This document shows positions 15,277 to 24,752 of a stretch of 44,934 nt of DNA, piece by piece. Each line of letters opens with the position of its first letter. Within the stretch, counting starts at the first letter, position 1. Below the pieces are notes generated by a model. It was not told the origin of the DNA and ran no database searches. It saw only the letters and a list, made by a program, of their open reading frames with translations. The stretch comes from Shimia sp. R10_1 (lineage in GTDB: Bacteria > Pseudomonadota > Alphaproteobacteria > Rhodobacterales > Rhodobacteraceae): NCBI RefSeq assembly GCF_017744095.1, contig NZ_JAGHQX010000015.1:1-44934 (forward strand), in the 5' to 3' direction. A program made the position numbers and the translations under genes.

Positions 15277-17289
15277 ATGGTGTTGTCTTTGGGTGTGGAT
15301 ACAGGCGGGACGTATACGGATGCGGTTTTAATCCGGGATGAAGCTGAGGTCATTGCAAGCGCCAAATCTCTTACCACGCGAACAGATCTGGCGATTGGGA
15401 TTGGGAAAGCCATTCAGGCCGTGCTCAAGGATACGGGTGTAAAACCCTCCGACGTTTCTGCTGCATCATTGTCTACGACGTTGGCGACCAACGCGTTGGT
15501 TGAAGGTCAAGGTGGCCGCGTCGCCCTGATCTATGTCGGTTTTAGGGAAAGCGATCTTGCAAAGCAGGGTTTGCTGGACGCTTTGCAGGGGGATCCCGCT
15601 CTTGTGATACCCGGGGGACATAATCATGCTGGAGGTGAAGCCGCTCAGCTGGATCACGATACCCTCAGAGACTTTTTAGAAAACCAACGTGGCATTTCGG
15701 GGTATGCGGTTGCAGCGCAATTTGCGACGCGCAATCCTGCGCATGAGCTCGAAGTTGCTAGGATTATTGCAAAAGAAACGGGAGTGCCTGTTACGTGCTC
15801 TCACCAGTTGTCTTCGAAGCTCAATGGGCCCAAACGCGCAATTACGGCTGTCCTGAATGCGCGCTTGATTGGCGTGATTGATCGGTTGATTGGCCGCGCG
15901 CAGGACACACTGCACGACATCGGCATTGAGACCCCGATGATGGTTGTCAGAGGCGATGGCGCATTGATGAGTGCAGAACAGGCGCGCGAACGCCCAATTG
16001 AAACCATTCTCAGCGGACCTGCAGCTTCCATCGTCGGCGCCAGTTGGTTGACGAATGTCGAAAATGGCTTGGTCTCTGATATCGGAGGCACCACCACTGA
16101 CATCGCTTTGATCAAGAACCGCAAACCCATGATTGATCCCGCTGGCGCTCAGGTTGGTGGGTTCAGGACAATGGTAGAAGCCGTGCGCATGCGCACGCAT
16201 GGACTCGGAGGTGATAGTCAAGTGACGCCGGTCACGGAAGGGTTAAGAGGAGGGGTCTTTCTTGGGCCACGTAGGGTCCTCCCGGTGTCGTTGATTGCGG
16301 CGGAGGCGGGGGATGTCGTGCATGCGGCGTTGGATGATCAACTGCGCAAGGGTGTCCCTGGTGAGTACGATTGCCGTTTCGTGAGACGCGTCATCGGTGT
16401 CCCGACCGCAGGGCTAGATGCGCGTTCAGAGATGGTGCTGGATCGGATCGGGGATGGGGTGCATCCTTTGAACAAGATCTTGAGAACCAGATTAGAAGAG
16501 AGCGCGCTAACCCGACTTGTGAACCGCGGAATTGTTCAACTGTCTGGCGTGACTCCGTCTGATGCGAGCCATGTTCTTGGTCGATTAGATGCTTGGGACG
16601 CAGATGCTGCGCGCAAAGGGCTTGAGCTGTTTTCGCGCAAGCGGACAGGAGATGGAACCAGGCTTGCCCAATCTTCGGAAGAGATTGCGCAAATCATTTT
16701 AGAACAAATGACCGAGCAAACGGCTCTGACTTTGCTAGAGACAGCTTTTGCTGAAGAAGAAGGCGCATTTGGCGCGGAACCCGAAACGCTCGCGCGCCAT
16801 ATTTTGACCCAGAGAGGGCTCTCTGGGCACCGTGGTTTGTTGTCTGTCGATGTGTCTTTGAATGTAGAGGTGGTTGGTCTCGGTGCCTCGGCGGCGAGCT
16901 ATTATCCATCGGTTGGCGAACGTTTGGGGTGTAAAATGTCGCTGCCTGAACATGCTGACGTGGCAAATGCCGTTGGCGCGGTTGTGGGTGGTGTAAAATT
17001 CCGTCGCCAAGGGTCAGTAACTTCACCGTTTGAAGGTCAGTTTCGCGCACATTTGCCCTCTGGCCCACAGGATTTCGATAATGCACAGCAGGCGATTACG
17101 GTGATGGAGGACGCATTGAGACTCGATGCAGAAAGCGCCGCAAAAGCAGCGGGCGCTGAGGACATCAGCATGCTGGTCGAGCACGACACGCGTTCAGCAA
17201 AGATCGAGGGTCGTGATATGTTTGTGGAGTGCACCGTCTTGGTCGAAGCGAGCGGTCGACCCCGGGTCGCGTTGGAGACTGTAGGCTGA
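15277..17289 (+). CDS. Hydantoinase/oxoprolinase family protein, HyuA-type subunit
   Basis: The 670-residue protein has the N-terminal ATP-phosphate motif LGVDTGGTYTDAVL (residues 4-17), typical of Hydant_A_N. The ASKHA-fold core contains the second phosphate loop DIGGTTTDIAL (near 270) and the segment LSGPAASIVGASWL. The family makes the ATP-dependent half of N-methylhydantoinase, 5-oxoprolinase and acetone carboxylase-like enzymes. It normally pairs with a HyuB subunit, which is missing here: the gene is followed by a strong hairpin and a convergent gene. Substrate unknown. The ATG has GGAGG ten bases upstream. Upstream 15061-15276 contains nothing I recognise apart from this ribosome site. 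Confidence 0.82.
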   Translation: MVLSLGVDTGGTYTDAVLIRDEAEVIASAKSLTTRTDLAIGIGKAIQAVLKDTGVKPSDVSAASLSTTLATNALVEGQGGRVALIYVGFRESDLAKQGLLDALQGDPALVIPGGHNHAGGEAAQLDHDTLRDFLENQRGISGYAVAAQFATRNPAHELEVARIIAKETGVPVTCSHQLSSKLNGPKRAITAVLNARLIGVIDRLIGRAQDTLHDIGIETPMMVVRGDGALMSAEQARERPIETILSGPAASIVGASWLTNVENGLVSDIGGTTTDIALIKNRKPMIDPAGAQVGGFRTMVEAVRMRTHGLGGDSQVTPVTEGLRGGVFLGPRRVLPVSLIAAEAGDVVHAALDDQLRKGVPGEYDCRFVRRVIGVPTAGLDARSEMVLDRIGDGVHPLNKILRTRLEESALTRLVNRGIVQLSGVTPSDASHVLGRLDAWDADAARKGLELFSRKRTGDGTRLAQSSEEIAQIILEQMTEQTALTLLETAFAEEEGAFGAEPETLARHILTQRGLSGHRGLLSVDVSLNVEVVGLGASAASYYPSVGERLGCKMSLPEHADVANAVGAVVGGVKFRRQGSVTSPFEGQFRAHLPSGPQDFDNAQQAITVMEDALRLDAESAAKAAGAEDISMLVEHDTRSAKIEGRDMFVECTVLVEASGRPRVALETVG

Positions 17290-17340
17290 GATAACGCGGC
17301 ATAGATTGCGGTTTTAGAGTGGTGGGAGCCTTACTATATA

Positions 17341-17369
17341 CTGCGTCGCGCAGTCTTGACGCGACGCAG
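17341..17369. terminator. Bidirectional terminator between convergent genes
   Basis: Ten-base perfect arms (ctgcgtcgcg and cgcgacgcag) flank a nine-base loop, with AT-rich stretches on both sides (actatata before, atattattt after). It sits between the stops of the convergent HyuA-type and enolase-superfamily genes and would end both transcripts. Confidence 0.75.
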
Positions 17370-17400
17370 ATATTATTTGGGGGGCGGAAGTGTATGTGCG

Positions 17401-18525
17401 TTATGCTTCCCAGCAGTGAAGCGCGCTTCCTAAAATCTGACGGTCAACACGCACACCAAGTCCTGGCGTATCAGGTGGAAGAACGCCACCATCTTTGATT
17501 GGGGCTTCAAATGCGCCAGTTTGAACAGTGACCATGTCGCGGGGGTCCAATATACATCTGAGCAGACGGTCTGGGACGGTTGCCCCCATATGAAAGATTG
17601 ATGCCGCTGAAAGAGTGGAGCCCACCGTGTCTTGAACGCTGATGGTCAGACCCGCTGCGCGACAGATGTCGCGGTGGCGTCTTGCTGGCGTCAAGCCACC
17701 TGCTTTTGATATTTTCAATCCAATGCCATCGGCGATGTCATGCGCTACGATTGTCGCCATGTCGCTATCCTGCTGGCCCAACTCATCTATTATGATTGGC
17801 ACGTCGCATCGTTGGCGCAGTGAGACTGTTTCGCGCCATGTTGCGCATGGCGCCTCCAACACAAAATCCAAGTCTGACGGTAGTGCACGTAGCATGCGAA
17901 GAGCCGTTTCCGGGATCAGACCCCCGTTTGCATCGACAATAAAGTACTCTCCCGTTTGGCGATCTGCGAGAGATGCGGCAATGCGTTCTGCATCCAGTCG
18001 CGGCCCGCCTTCGCGATCATGTGCGCCAATCTTGATCGAGTGCCCCAAGTACCCCATCTTGCGGTGCTCTGCCACGCGCGTGCGCATATCCTCTGGTGTA
18101 CCTGCATAGATTGAACTGATCACCGGCAGGCGCCCGCCTGTACCTCCGCCCAACAGTTTGTAGACGGGCAAGTTGACCGACTTTCCAAACAGATCCCAGC
18201 AGGCCAGGTCGATAGCACTTTTGGCGTGGTTGTGGCCTGCCAAAGTCTCGTCCATAGCATCGTTGATACGTTCCACATCGCGCGGGTCACGCCCGATGAG
18301 ATGCGGAGCCATTTCTTCAATGCCAGCGCGTGCGCCGCGTGCATGTGACGCAATGTAGGTGGCACCGAAAGGCGTGCTTTCTCCCCATCCTTCTGTGCCA
18401 TCATCTGCCGTTATGCATACGACAACACTGTCAAAACCCGTGTACAATCGTCCGCCTGACAATTCGTAGCTCCCACCTGTGTAGGGCAGGTGCACTTCAA
18501 ACAGTTCGATTTTCTGAATTTTCAA
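17401..18525 (-). CDS. Enolase-superfamily enzyme (mandelate racemase/MLE type), substrate unknown
   Basis: The 374-residue protein has the capping domain (1-125) and barrel of the muconate-lactonizing subgroup. Visible catalytic residues are Lys165 (SIKIG), the metal ligands Asp198 (VDANGG), Glu224 (LEAPC) and Asp247 (IDELG), and the opposite-face Lys271 (LKISKAGG). A Lys on each face fits a racemase/epimerase or a dehydratase. It is a distant paralogue of the HpbD two genes upstream and belongs to the same minus operon. The start is TTG, three bases after the MDR gene stop, with GAGG eight bases upstream. Likely substrates are proline-derived betaines or hydroxyprolines (from context). It is the last gene of the island before the terminator. 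Confidence 0.83.
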   Translation of the reverse strand: MKIQKIELFEVHLPYTGGSYELSGGRLYTGFDSVVVCITADDGTEGWGESTPFGATYIASHARGARAGIEEMAPHLIGRDPRDVERINDAMDETLAGHNHAKSAIDLACWDLFGKSVNLPVYKLLGGGTGGRLPVISSIYAGTPEDMRTRVAEHRKMGYLGHSIKIGAHDREGGPRLDAERIAASLADRQTGEYFIVDANGGLIPETALRMLRALPSDLDFVLEAPCATWRETVSLRQRCDVPIIIDELGQQDSDMATIVAHDIADGIGLKISKAGGLTPARRHRDICRAAGLTISVQDTVGSTLSAASIFHMGATVPDRLLRCILDPRDMVTVQTGAFEAPIKDGGVLPPDTPGLGVRVDRQILGSALHCWEA

Positions 18526-18528
18526 TGT

Positions 18529-19617
18529 TCAAACCTCAGGTGGCAGAAGCACAAGCTGACCAGTGTGGCGTTTGGCCAGAAAGTCTTCTTGAGCCTTCGC
18601 AATATCAGACAAGGGGTAAGTTTTGGCGACGTGTGGCCGAATTTCATTATCTTCTATGTATTTGACCAGATTTTCAAAAACGATGTCGTCCTGAAAAGTG
18701 CAGCCATAGAGCGTAAGATCTTTTAGGTAGAGTGTGCGAATATCTATTTCGCATATTGGCCCGGCGATGGCACCTGCCGTCGCATAACGTCCACCACGGC
18801 GCAGTACCTCTAGTAGCTGCGGCCAGTTGGGGCCGGCGACCAAATCTACCACTACGTCGAGGCTCCCAATGCCGAGTGCACTGACGATGTCTGCATTTCG
18901 GTCGAGTACATGGTCCGCGCCCAATGCACGAACGGTATCTGCCTTTGAGGAAGAGCACAGCGCAATCACCTTTGCCCCGCGCCTTTTGGCGAGCTGGATT
19001 GCTGCGGATCCAACACCACCTGACGCTCCAGTGATTAGAACAGTTTCTGCACCAAGATTTGCACGATGTAACATACCTTCAGCGGTGGAGTAGGCGCAGG
19101 GAATGGCGGCGAGCTCAGCATCGGACAGCGTGCAATCAACAGCGTGCGTTTCGCGAGAGGGCGCTTTGCAATACTGCGCAAAGCCTCCGTCACATTCGCT
19201 GCCGATGGTCCAACACTCGTACGGGCGATAATCCACGTATGTGCGCAGCATATTGCGAACAATCACGCGTTCACCAATACGGTTCGGATTTACGCCATTG
19301 CCAACGGCAACGATGTATCCGCAAACATCCGCACCTTGAATCCTCGGAAATGAGAGAGGTACGCCTGACCAACTGGCATCGTTGTCGTCAATGCGGTTGT
19401 AGCCCTCGGCCCCTCCAGCATTTGTATCTTCAGTGACAGCTTTGGAATACCATCCGATTCGTGTGTTGATATCGGTGTTGTTTACACCTGCCGCTTTTAC
19501 TTCAATTAGCACTTCTCCAGCAGCCGGAACTGGCACGGCAACATCGTCGCGATAGTCAAGCTTCTCGATGCCTCCGTGTCCCGTCAACAGGACTGCCTTC
19601 ATTTTTTTCGGGATCAT
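18529..19617 (-). CDS. MDR-superfamily oxidoreductase (zinc-type alcohol dehydrogenase / quinone reductase-like)
   Basis: The protein of about 362 residues has an N-terminal GroES-like fold (AAGEVLIEVKAAGVNNTDINTRIG) and a Rossmann domain with TGASGGVGSAAIQLAKRRGA. The VNNTD segment replaces the zinc-binding Cys of true alcohol dehydrogenases, so it resembles the zinc-independent quinone-oxidoreductase branch. The cofactor is probably NADP(H) (GGVGSAAIQ followed by LCSSSKAD). I place the start at the ATG at 19617 because GGAGG precedes it and it begins just after the hpbD stop; the open frame extends 18 codons further into hpbD. It is sandwiched between the two enolase-superfamily genes, implying a redox step in the same pathway. 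The substrate is not known. Confidence 0.83.
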   Translation of the reverse strand: MIPKKMKAVLLTGHGGIEKLDYRDDVAVPVPAAGEVLIEVKAAGVNNTDINTRIGWYSKAVTEDTNAGGAEGYNRIDDNDASWSGVPLSFPRIQGADVCGYIVAVGNGVNPNRIGERVIVRNMLRTYVDYRPYECWTIGSECDGGFAQYCKAPSRETHAVDCTLSDAELAAIPCAYSTAEGMLHRANLGAETVLITGASGGVGSAAIQLAKRRGAKVIALCSSSKADTVRALGADHVLDRNADIVSALGIGSLDVVVDLVAGPNWPQLLEVLRRGGRYATAGAIAGPICEIDIRTLYLKDLTLYGCTFQDDIVFENLVKYIEDNEIRPHVAKTYPLSDIAKAQEDFLAKRHTGQLVLLPPEV

Positions 19618-19618
19618 C

Positions 19619-20728
19619 TCAGCCTCCGAAGGATGCGATAGGTTCACCAAAAAGGCTTTCGTCTGGCACAACGCCGAGACCCGGGCCTGTTGGACGTTCG
19701 ATATGGCCGTCTATGATCCTAACGCCATTCCTTGGGTCATAGTGGCCTTCGATATAGGGCGCTGCAAGCCATACGCCTTCGCATAGTTCTGGTTTCACAG
19801 TTGCTCCGATCTGGGTACAGGCCGCTGCTATGATGTCTCCGCCCCAGCTGTCATCGCAGGTATGGGGCAGATTGCGTGCTTCGCATATGTCACGGAAGGT
19901 GCGCATTGGGGTTAGGCCACCAATGCGTGTCACTTTCATTCCGAACCCGTCCACCAAGCCAGTGCCAGCAGCCGAAATCACAGTGTTCAGATCAACGCTG
20001 TTTTCGTCCATATAGATCGCGTGGTTGACTTGCGGACGGATCATCTCCAATTCCTGAACAGAGTTGCAAGGCTGCTCCATAACGAAAGGCACATGCGGCA
20101 GCTCTCTGCTTACACGGAGTGCGTCTCTTGTGGTCCAGCCACGGTTTCCATCGACTGCGAGACGCATTTGAGATCCTTGAAGGACTTCCCATACTTTTGC
20201 GATGGTTTCTATGTCGATTTCTACAGGGCGGCCTCCGACTTTCACCTGAAGGCGCGGATAGCCTTCGTCACGCTTTTCTTTTGCCAGCCGCGCAATATCG
20301 TCGGGGGCACTGACACCGGTTGCATAATAGGACGGTACGCGATCGGTCGCTGCCCCACCCAGCAGGTCCGCGACGCTCACCCCAAGTGATTTGCCCATCA
20401 AGTCATAGGCGGCAATGTCGATTGCCGCCTTTGCATAGTTATGCCCATTGAGTTTGGCGTCTAGATGACGGCGCAACTTCCCAGGGGTCGCATCGGTGCC
20501 GATTAAATCACTTGCTAGCAGACGGAGCGCGGCGCGCGCTCCGTCTGTATGTGCTTCAGCGTAGGTTGGGCCGATTGGGCAAGTCTCTCCCCAACCGACA
20601 TGCCCACTCTCAGACACGAGCTTTACGAGAGTCGTGTCCAATGACCAAACCGCCCCACTTGCCATCGTGTAGGGGCCATTCTTAACGGGAAGGCTATGGG
20701 CGTAGATGTGTGCTTCCTTGATCCTCAT
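19619..20728 (-). CDS. hpbD: 4-hydroxyproline betaine 2-epimerase
   Basis: The 369-residue enolase-superfamily protein resembles, as I recall it, the characterised Pelagibaca bermudensis HpbD over its whole length. Shared blocks include [39 protein letters not shown] and [20 protein letters not shown]. The catalytic pair Lys163 and Lys265 and the metal ligands Asp193, Glu218 and Asp241 are all in place, at the same numbers as I remember for that enzyme. It interconverts trans-4-hydroxy-L-proline betaine and cis-4-hydroxy-D-proline betaine by 1,1-proton transfer, and can also act on proline betaine. GGGAG precedes the ATG. It is followed at one base by the MDR gene and preceded by the FAD/GcvT oxidase in the same operon. 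Confidence 0.88.
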   Translation of the reverse strand: MRIKEAHIYAHSLPVKNGPYTMASGAVWSLDTTLVKLVSESGHVGWGETCPIGPTYAEAHTDGARAALRLLASDLIGTDATPGKLRRHLDAKLNGHNYAKAAIDIAAYDLMGKSLGVSVADLLGGAATDRVPSYYATGVSAPDDIARLAKEKRDEGYPRLQVKVGGRPVEIDIETIAKVWEVLQGSQMRLAVDGNRGWTTRDALRVSRELPHVPFVMEQPCNSVQELEMIRPQVNHAIYMDENSVDLNTVISAAGTGLVDGFGMKVTRIGGLTPMRTFRDICEARNLPHTCDDSWGGDIIAAACTQIGATVKPELCEGVWLAAPYIEGHYDPRNGVRIIDGHIERPTGPGLGVVPDESLFGEPIASFGG

Positions 20729-20763
20729 GTCAGCAGACTCCCTGTTTCAAGACTTTAGCCATC

Positions 20764-23184
20764 TTACCCTCGAAGCACTTCACCTTTAGGATCGAAGGGG
20801 GGTTCATGAAGGATGGTCGCCTTGTGTGGTTGCCCTAGAACCATGACGTCCACGCGGTCGCCGGGTTTGGCATTTTTCACATAGCCAAGCGCCAGAGACA
20901 TGCCGACCGTGTAGCCGTAGGTGCCAGATGTCACTCTGCCGATACCTTCGCCATCCTTGAAGATAGGCTCACCACCAGTTGCGTCTGCGTTTGATGCGGT
21001 GACATCTGCCTCGTCGAGATGTAGCAGCACAAGGTGCTCACGGGCAGGGGTTTCCAGAACCTTCTGTGCGGCCTCTTTGTTGAGGAAATCTTTGTCAAAT
21101 TTGCAAAGACGGTCCAGCCCCACTTCATGCGGCCAATATTCAGGGCTGTATTCGCGGCTCCAGGAGCCGTAGCCTTTCTCAACACGCATGGACATAAGTG
21201 CGCGGCTGCCTACGGGACCCGCGCCAAAGGCTTCTCCTGCTTTCAAAAGTGCGTCGTAGAGGCGTGCCTGATCTTCTGTTTTGCAATGCAGTTCCCAGCC
21301 TAAGTCGCCGGTGAATGATACGCGCAATGCGAGAAGTTCGACGCCAGCCAACTCGATTTTCGCTGAGCGCATGAAGGGGAAATCCTCGTTTGAAAGCGAG
21401 GTGTTTGTCATGCTTTGCAGCATATCGCGTGACTTCGGACCAGCCACGTTGAAGCCGCACATCGCTTCGGTATGGCTTTCGAAACTTGTGCCTTCTGGAA
21501 GCGCGACCTGCTTGAAAAAGCGCTTATGATAGCGTTCCGCCATGCCGGAACCTATGATCCAAAACTCATCCTCTGCGACGCGCGTTACAGTAAAGTCGCC
21601 CGCAATACCGCCGCGTTTGGAGATCAGCGGTGTGAGGCAGGAGCGGCCCACGGATTTCGGCATGTTGTTGGCAAAGACAGCGTTCAGATAGTCGGCGGCT
21701 CCTGGGCCTTTGCACACGTATTTGGCAAAGTTAGAGATGTCGATAATGCCAGCACGGTCGCGCAGCATTTTGCACTCCTCGCCAACGGGCCCCCACCAAT
21801 TTTGACGGGTGAAACCGTTGGTGTCGACGCTGCCTGGCTGTTCGGCAAACCAGAGGGGGTGCTCCCAGCCAACGTTAAGACCAAATACGGCACCCATCTC
21901 TTTTTGCGTTTCATAGATTGGGCGCACGCGCGCTGGGCGACCGGCGCTGCGCTCTTCGTTCGGGAAGTGGATCGCAAACCGATGACCATATTGGTCAGCC
22001 ACGCGTGCCTTGGTGAATTCCTTGGTGGCCCAAGTGTCAAATCGGGCCATGTCCCAGGCAAACATATCGTATTCGGTTTCACCTTCGATGATCCATTGAG
22101 CCGCCATAAGCCCCATGCCACCAGACTGGGAGAAGCCGGGAATGATGCCATTGCAGCAGAAATATCCTTCGACCTCTGGCACTGGGCCCATCAGAACGTT
22201 TGAGTCAGGGGACCAGATCATCGGACCATTGATGACGCGTTTGATGCCGGCCTCGCCGACTGCGGGAAGCCGTTCGATTGCGTTCATCATGTTGTCTTCG
22301 ATCCGCTCAAGATCGTCAGGGAAGAGATCATGCGCAAAATCTAGCGGTGTGCCTTCTTCCGCCCAGAACTTCATGTCTTTTTCATAAGCGCCGACCAGAA
22401 GCCCATTGCCCTCTTGGCGCAGGTAGTATTCGCCATCGCGATCCGAGACCGATGGCAAACGCGTGCCGTGGCTTTCCACGTCGGTCATGGTTTCGGTCAC
22501 AAAGTACTGATGTTCTGTTGGCTGCAGAGGCAGCTCGATACCAGCCAATTTCGCCACTTCGCGGCCCCAAAGACCTGCGGCATTCACCACCCAGGGCGTC
22601 TTGATGTCGCCTTTGGGCGTTCTGACGATCCAGGTGCCATCCTCTTGCTGCTCGGTCGCTGTGACGGGTGTGAAGCGGTGGATCTGAGCGCCACGCTGGC
22701 GGGCGCCAACGGCATAGGCGTTTGTGACACCTGAAGGGTCAACATTGCCGCCATCTGGTTCAAACATCACGCAGCGGATGCCATCGTAGTTCACCAGTGG
22801 GTTCAGCTTTTGCGCTTCTTCGATGCTGATTTCGTAGAAGTTCATGCCATAGAGCTTGGCTTTTGCAGCCTGGAGCTTGAGCTGATGCTCACGTTCTTCG
22901 GTTTGGGCCAGATACAGTGAACCGGGCTGAAAAACGCCGCAGCTTTGCCCGGTTTCTTCCTCCAACGCATTATATAGATTCATCGTATAGTGTTGGATGC
23001 GGCTGATATTGGTGCTGTCATGCAGTCCATGAATATTGGCCGCTGCGTGCCAGGTGGAGCCTGACGTCAATTCGTCTCGTTCCAGCAGGACAACATCTGA
23101 CCAGCCAAGTTTTGTTAAGTGATACAGGATGGAGCACCCAATAACACCACCGCCGATGACCACAGCCTGAGCTTCTGTTCGCAT
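20764..23184 (-). CDS. FAD/GcvT demethylating oxidoreductase (dimethylglycine/sarcosine dehydrogenase family)
   Basis: The protein of about 806 residues has an N-terminal DAO domain with AVVIGGGVIGCSILYHLTK and SGSTWHAAA; the His in WHAAA is the covalent FAD attachment residue of the dimethylglycine dehydrogenase family. The C-terminal half has GcvT-type folate-binding domains (CGFNVAGPKSRDMLQ, RVSFTGDLGWELHC, RALMSMRVEKGYG). It oxidises an N-methyl group and passes the one-carbon unit to tetrahydrofolate. In this operon the natural substrate is an N-methylproline or N-methyl-4-hydroxyproline (inference from hpbD next door). I place the start at the ATG at 23184, before MRTEAQAVV; the frame extends 26 codons to a TTG. 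Gap to hpbD is 35 bases. Confidence 0.85.
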   Translation of the reverse strand: MRTEAQAVVIGGGVIGCSILYHLTKLGWSDVVLLERDELTSGSTWHAAANIHGLHDSTNISRIQHYTMNLYNALEEETGQSCGVFQPGSLYLAQTEEREHQLKLQAAKAKLYGMNFYEISIEEAQKLNPLVNYDGIRCVMFEPDGGNVDPSGVTNAYAVGARQRGAQIHRFTPVTATEQQEDGTWIVRTPKGDIKTPWVVNAAGLWGREVAKLAGIELPLQPTEHQYFVTETMTDVESHGTRLPSVSDRDGEYYLRQEGNGLLVGAYEKDMKFWAEEGTPLDFAHDLFPDDLERIEDNMMNAIERLPAVGEAGIKRVINGPMIWSPDSNVLMGPVPEVEGYFCCNGIIPGFSQSGGMGLMAAQWIIEGETEYDMFAWDMARFDTWATKEFTKARVADQYGHRFAIHFPNEERSAGRPARVRPIYETQKEMGAVFGLNVGWEHPLWFAEQPGSVDTNGFTRQNWWGPVGEECKMLRDRAGIIDISNFAKYVCKGPGAADYLNAVFANNMPKSVGRSCLTPLISKRGGIAGDFTVTRVAEDEFWIIGSGMAERYHKRFFKQVALPEGTSFESHTEAMCGFNVAGPKSRDMLQSMTNTSLSNEDFPFMRSAKIELAGVELLALRVSFTGDLGWELHCKTEDQARLYDALLKAGEAFGAGPVGSRALMSMRVEKGYGSWSREYSPEYWPHEVGLDRLCKFDKDFLNKEAAQKVLETPAREHLVLLHLDEADVTASNADATGGEPIFKDGEGIGRVTSGTYGYTVGMSLALGYVKNAKPGDRVDVMVLGQPHKATILHEPPFDPKGEVLRG

Positions 23185-23432
23185 TTTACTATCTCGCGCA
23201 TTTGTCTGTCGCTGTGGTTCTTTCACATGCGAGGGTGCATCGACAATGTCCACAAAATTCAAGATCAGTTGAGGCAGCCTAAACCAAAGAGACGGGCGCC
23301 AGATTCAAAACAGACACGTTTCGCAACAGGCCACTTACTTGATGTTGTCGGAAGCAGGCAAAGTTGCGTGGAGGAACGCAGTCCTCTGCCGCGCCATCTA
23401 GGCGCAATGCGCTTTTTGACTCGCGCGTAGAT

Positions 23433-24464
23433 TCAACTTGCTCGCTGCTGGTCGAAGAAAACGAGGTTGCTTGCGATTGGTGTGCGTACCGCAAGTGCTG
23501 CTTGTCGACTGCCGCGGCTTAGGTTTTTGCGCTCCTGGGTCGGTGATTGCCCAAATTCACGTCGATAGTTCAGGGAGAAAGAGCTTGTGCTGTCATACCC
23601 AACGGAGAGCGCCACTTCTTGAAGTGTTTTGTCGGTATACAACAACTTTTGCCGCGCTGCATCTAGTCGCAATTTGCGGTAGTAGGTTCCAGGGCTAACC
23701 CCAGTTTCTTTCTTAAAGTTACGCTCCAATTGGCGTAGGGACATTCCAACTTTTCGGGAAACGTCTTCGATTTTTATCTTGGTCTCAATATTGTCGGCAA
23801 ACAGTTCAATTGCAGTGCGTATCGACGCGGGTAGACCGTCACGCGTATGGTTTTTCTGATATGTCGGCAGAATTTGCAGAGCATCGGCATCTCGAAGCCC
23901 TGCGTATTGGAACCAACACGCGGTTTCCACTGCGACGGGCTCTGAAATTTCCTCTGCGATGACCCCGAGCATAAACTCAAAAACCGCTGAAGTGCCGGCA
24001 AAAGTTAAACGATTGCGATCAACGGTGAACAATGTGTCATTCAAGATGAGGCGATCATATTTTTCCTGTAACGCTGCAGTATAGCAAAAGTGAGCACTAC
24101 ACTCATAGCCGTCAAAAAACTGTTCCTCCGCAAGGGCAAACAGGGCGCCGCTGACCGCGCCAAGCTTGGCACCATGGGACAAGAGACGCCTTAGGGATCC
24201 TGCGGTGGCGCGTCGGTCTTTAAAGTGTGCTGAAGCCCCTGCAAAAACAATAACCACGTCGGTGGCACCGATGTCTGGCAAGGGCTTGTCGGGGTTTATG
24301 CTCATTTGAGAGCTGGCGACTACGGGTTGCCCATCTTCAGAAACGACGTTCCAGCTTAGTCGTTGTTCGCTGGATATTTCATTGGCAGCACGCAACGGAT
24401 CAATTGCCATCGAAAGCGCCGCTACTGGGAAATCGTCCAAACAAAGAAATGTGAAATGTGTCAT
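23433..24464 (-). CDS. DJ-1/PfpI plus AraC-type regulator (GlxA/GbdR-like)
   Basis: The protein of about 343 residues has an N-terminal DJ-1/PfpI-like sensing domain (about 1-180: FTFLCLDDFPVAALSMAIDPLR..., GAVSGALFALAE). A C-terminal AraC domain follows (about 215-315: VSRKVGMSLRQLERNFKKETG and LQEVALSVGYDSTSSFSLNYRREFG). This layout is that of GbdR, the activator of glycine-betaine and dimethylglycine catabolism, and of CdhR/ArgR relatives. Its position inside a betaine operon suggests that it senses a betaine or its demethylated product. I prefer the ATG at 24464 (GGAAG upstream) over 24500. A 248-base gap before the next gene (23185-23432) could hold a promoter; I see no clear boxes in it. 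Confidence 0.83.
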   Translation of the reverse strand: MTHFTFLCLDDFPVAALSMAIDPLRAANEISSEQRLSWNVVSEDGQPVVASSQMSINPDKPLPDIGATDVVIVFAGASAHFKDRRATAGSLRRLLSHGAKLGAVSGALFALAEEQFFDGYECSAHFCYTAALQEKYDRLILNDTLFTVDRNRLTFAGTSAVFEFMLGVIAEEISEPVAVETACWFQYAGLRDADALQILPTYQKNHTRDGLPASIRTAIELFADNIETKIKIEDVSRKVGMSLRQLERNFKKETGVSPGTYYRKLRLDAARQKLLYTDKTLQEVALSVGYDSTSSFSLNYRREFGQSPTQERKNLSRGSRQAALAVRTPIASNLVFFDQQRAS

Positions 24465-24508
24465 CCTTGGTCTTCCTGGAAGACTCCCATGCAGAAGCAA
24501 ACCGGGGG

Positions 24509-24748
24509 TCAGAATGTCAGGCGATGTGCGCGACCGCGCTCATAGAGCTTTCGGTTGAGTTCGTCAGCTTCTGGCGCGCCGTATTCAAGCGCAAACACAA
24601 AGGCGTGCGTTAAGTAAAAGCACGCGGCGTCATGGTCCTGACGCGCTTCAGACATTTTGGAAGCTTCGTGGTAGAGCTTGATCAATGCAGGCACATTGTA
24701 GTCGGTATGTGCCTGCAACAGCTGTCTGTCGAGTTCTTGAAGATCCAA
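24509..24748 (-). CDS. 79-residue protein of unknown function
   Basis: I do not recognise the family. The product is hydrophilic and almost all helical, with a two-helix-repeat look (LDRQLLQAHTDYNVPALIKL, DAACFYLTHAFVFALEYG) reminiscent of TPR/SEL1 pieces. The end, LYERGRAHRLTF, is Arg-rich. The start is TTG with AAGG about nine bases upstream. It begins four bases after the aldehyde dehydrogenase stop, so it is part of that operon and probably translationally coupled. A helper or adaptor of the demethylation enzymes is possible, but that is context only. Confidence 0.65.
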   Translation of the reverse strand: MDLQELDRQLLQAHTDYNVPALIKLYHEASKMSEARQDHDAACFYLTHAFVFALEYGAPEADELNRKLYERGRAHRLTF

Positions 24749-24752
24749 GATC

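Noticed and set aside
15078..15341. An 87-codon plus frame before the HyuA-type gene
   Set aside because: It overlaps the start of the clear HyuA gene in another frame and has no family similarity.
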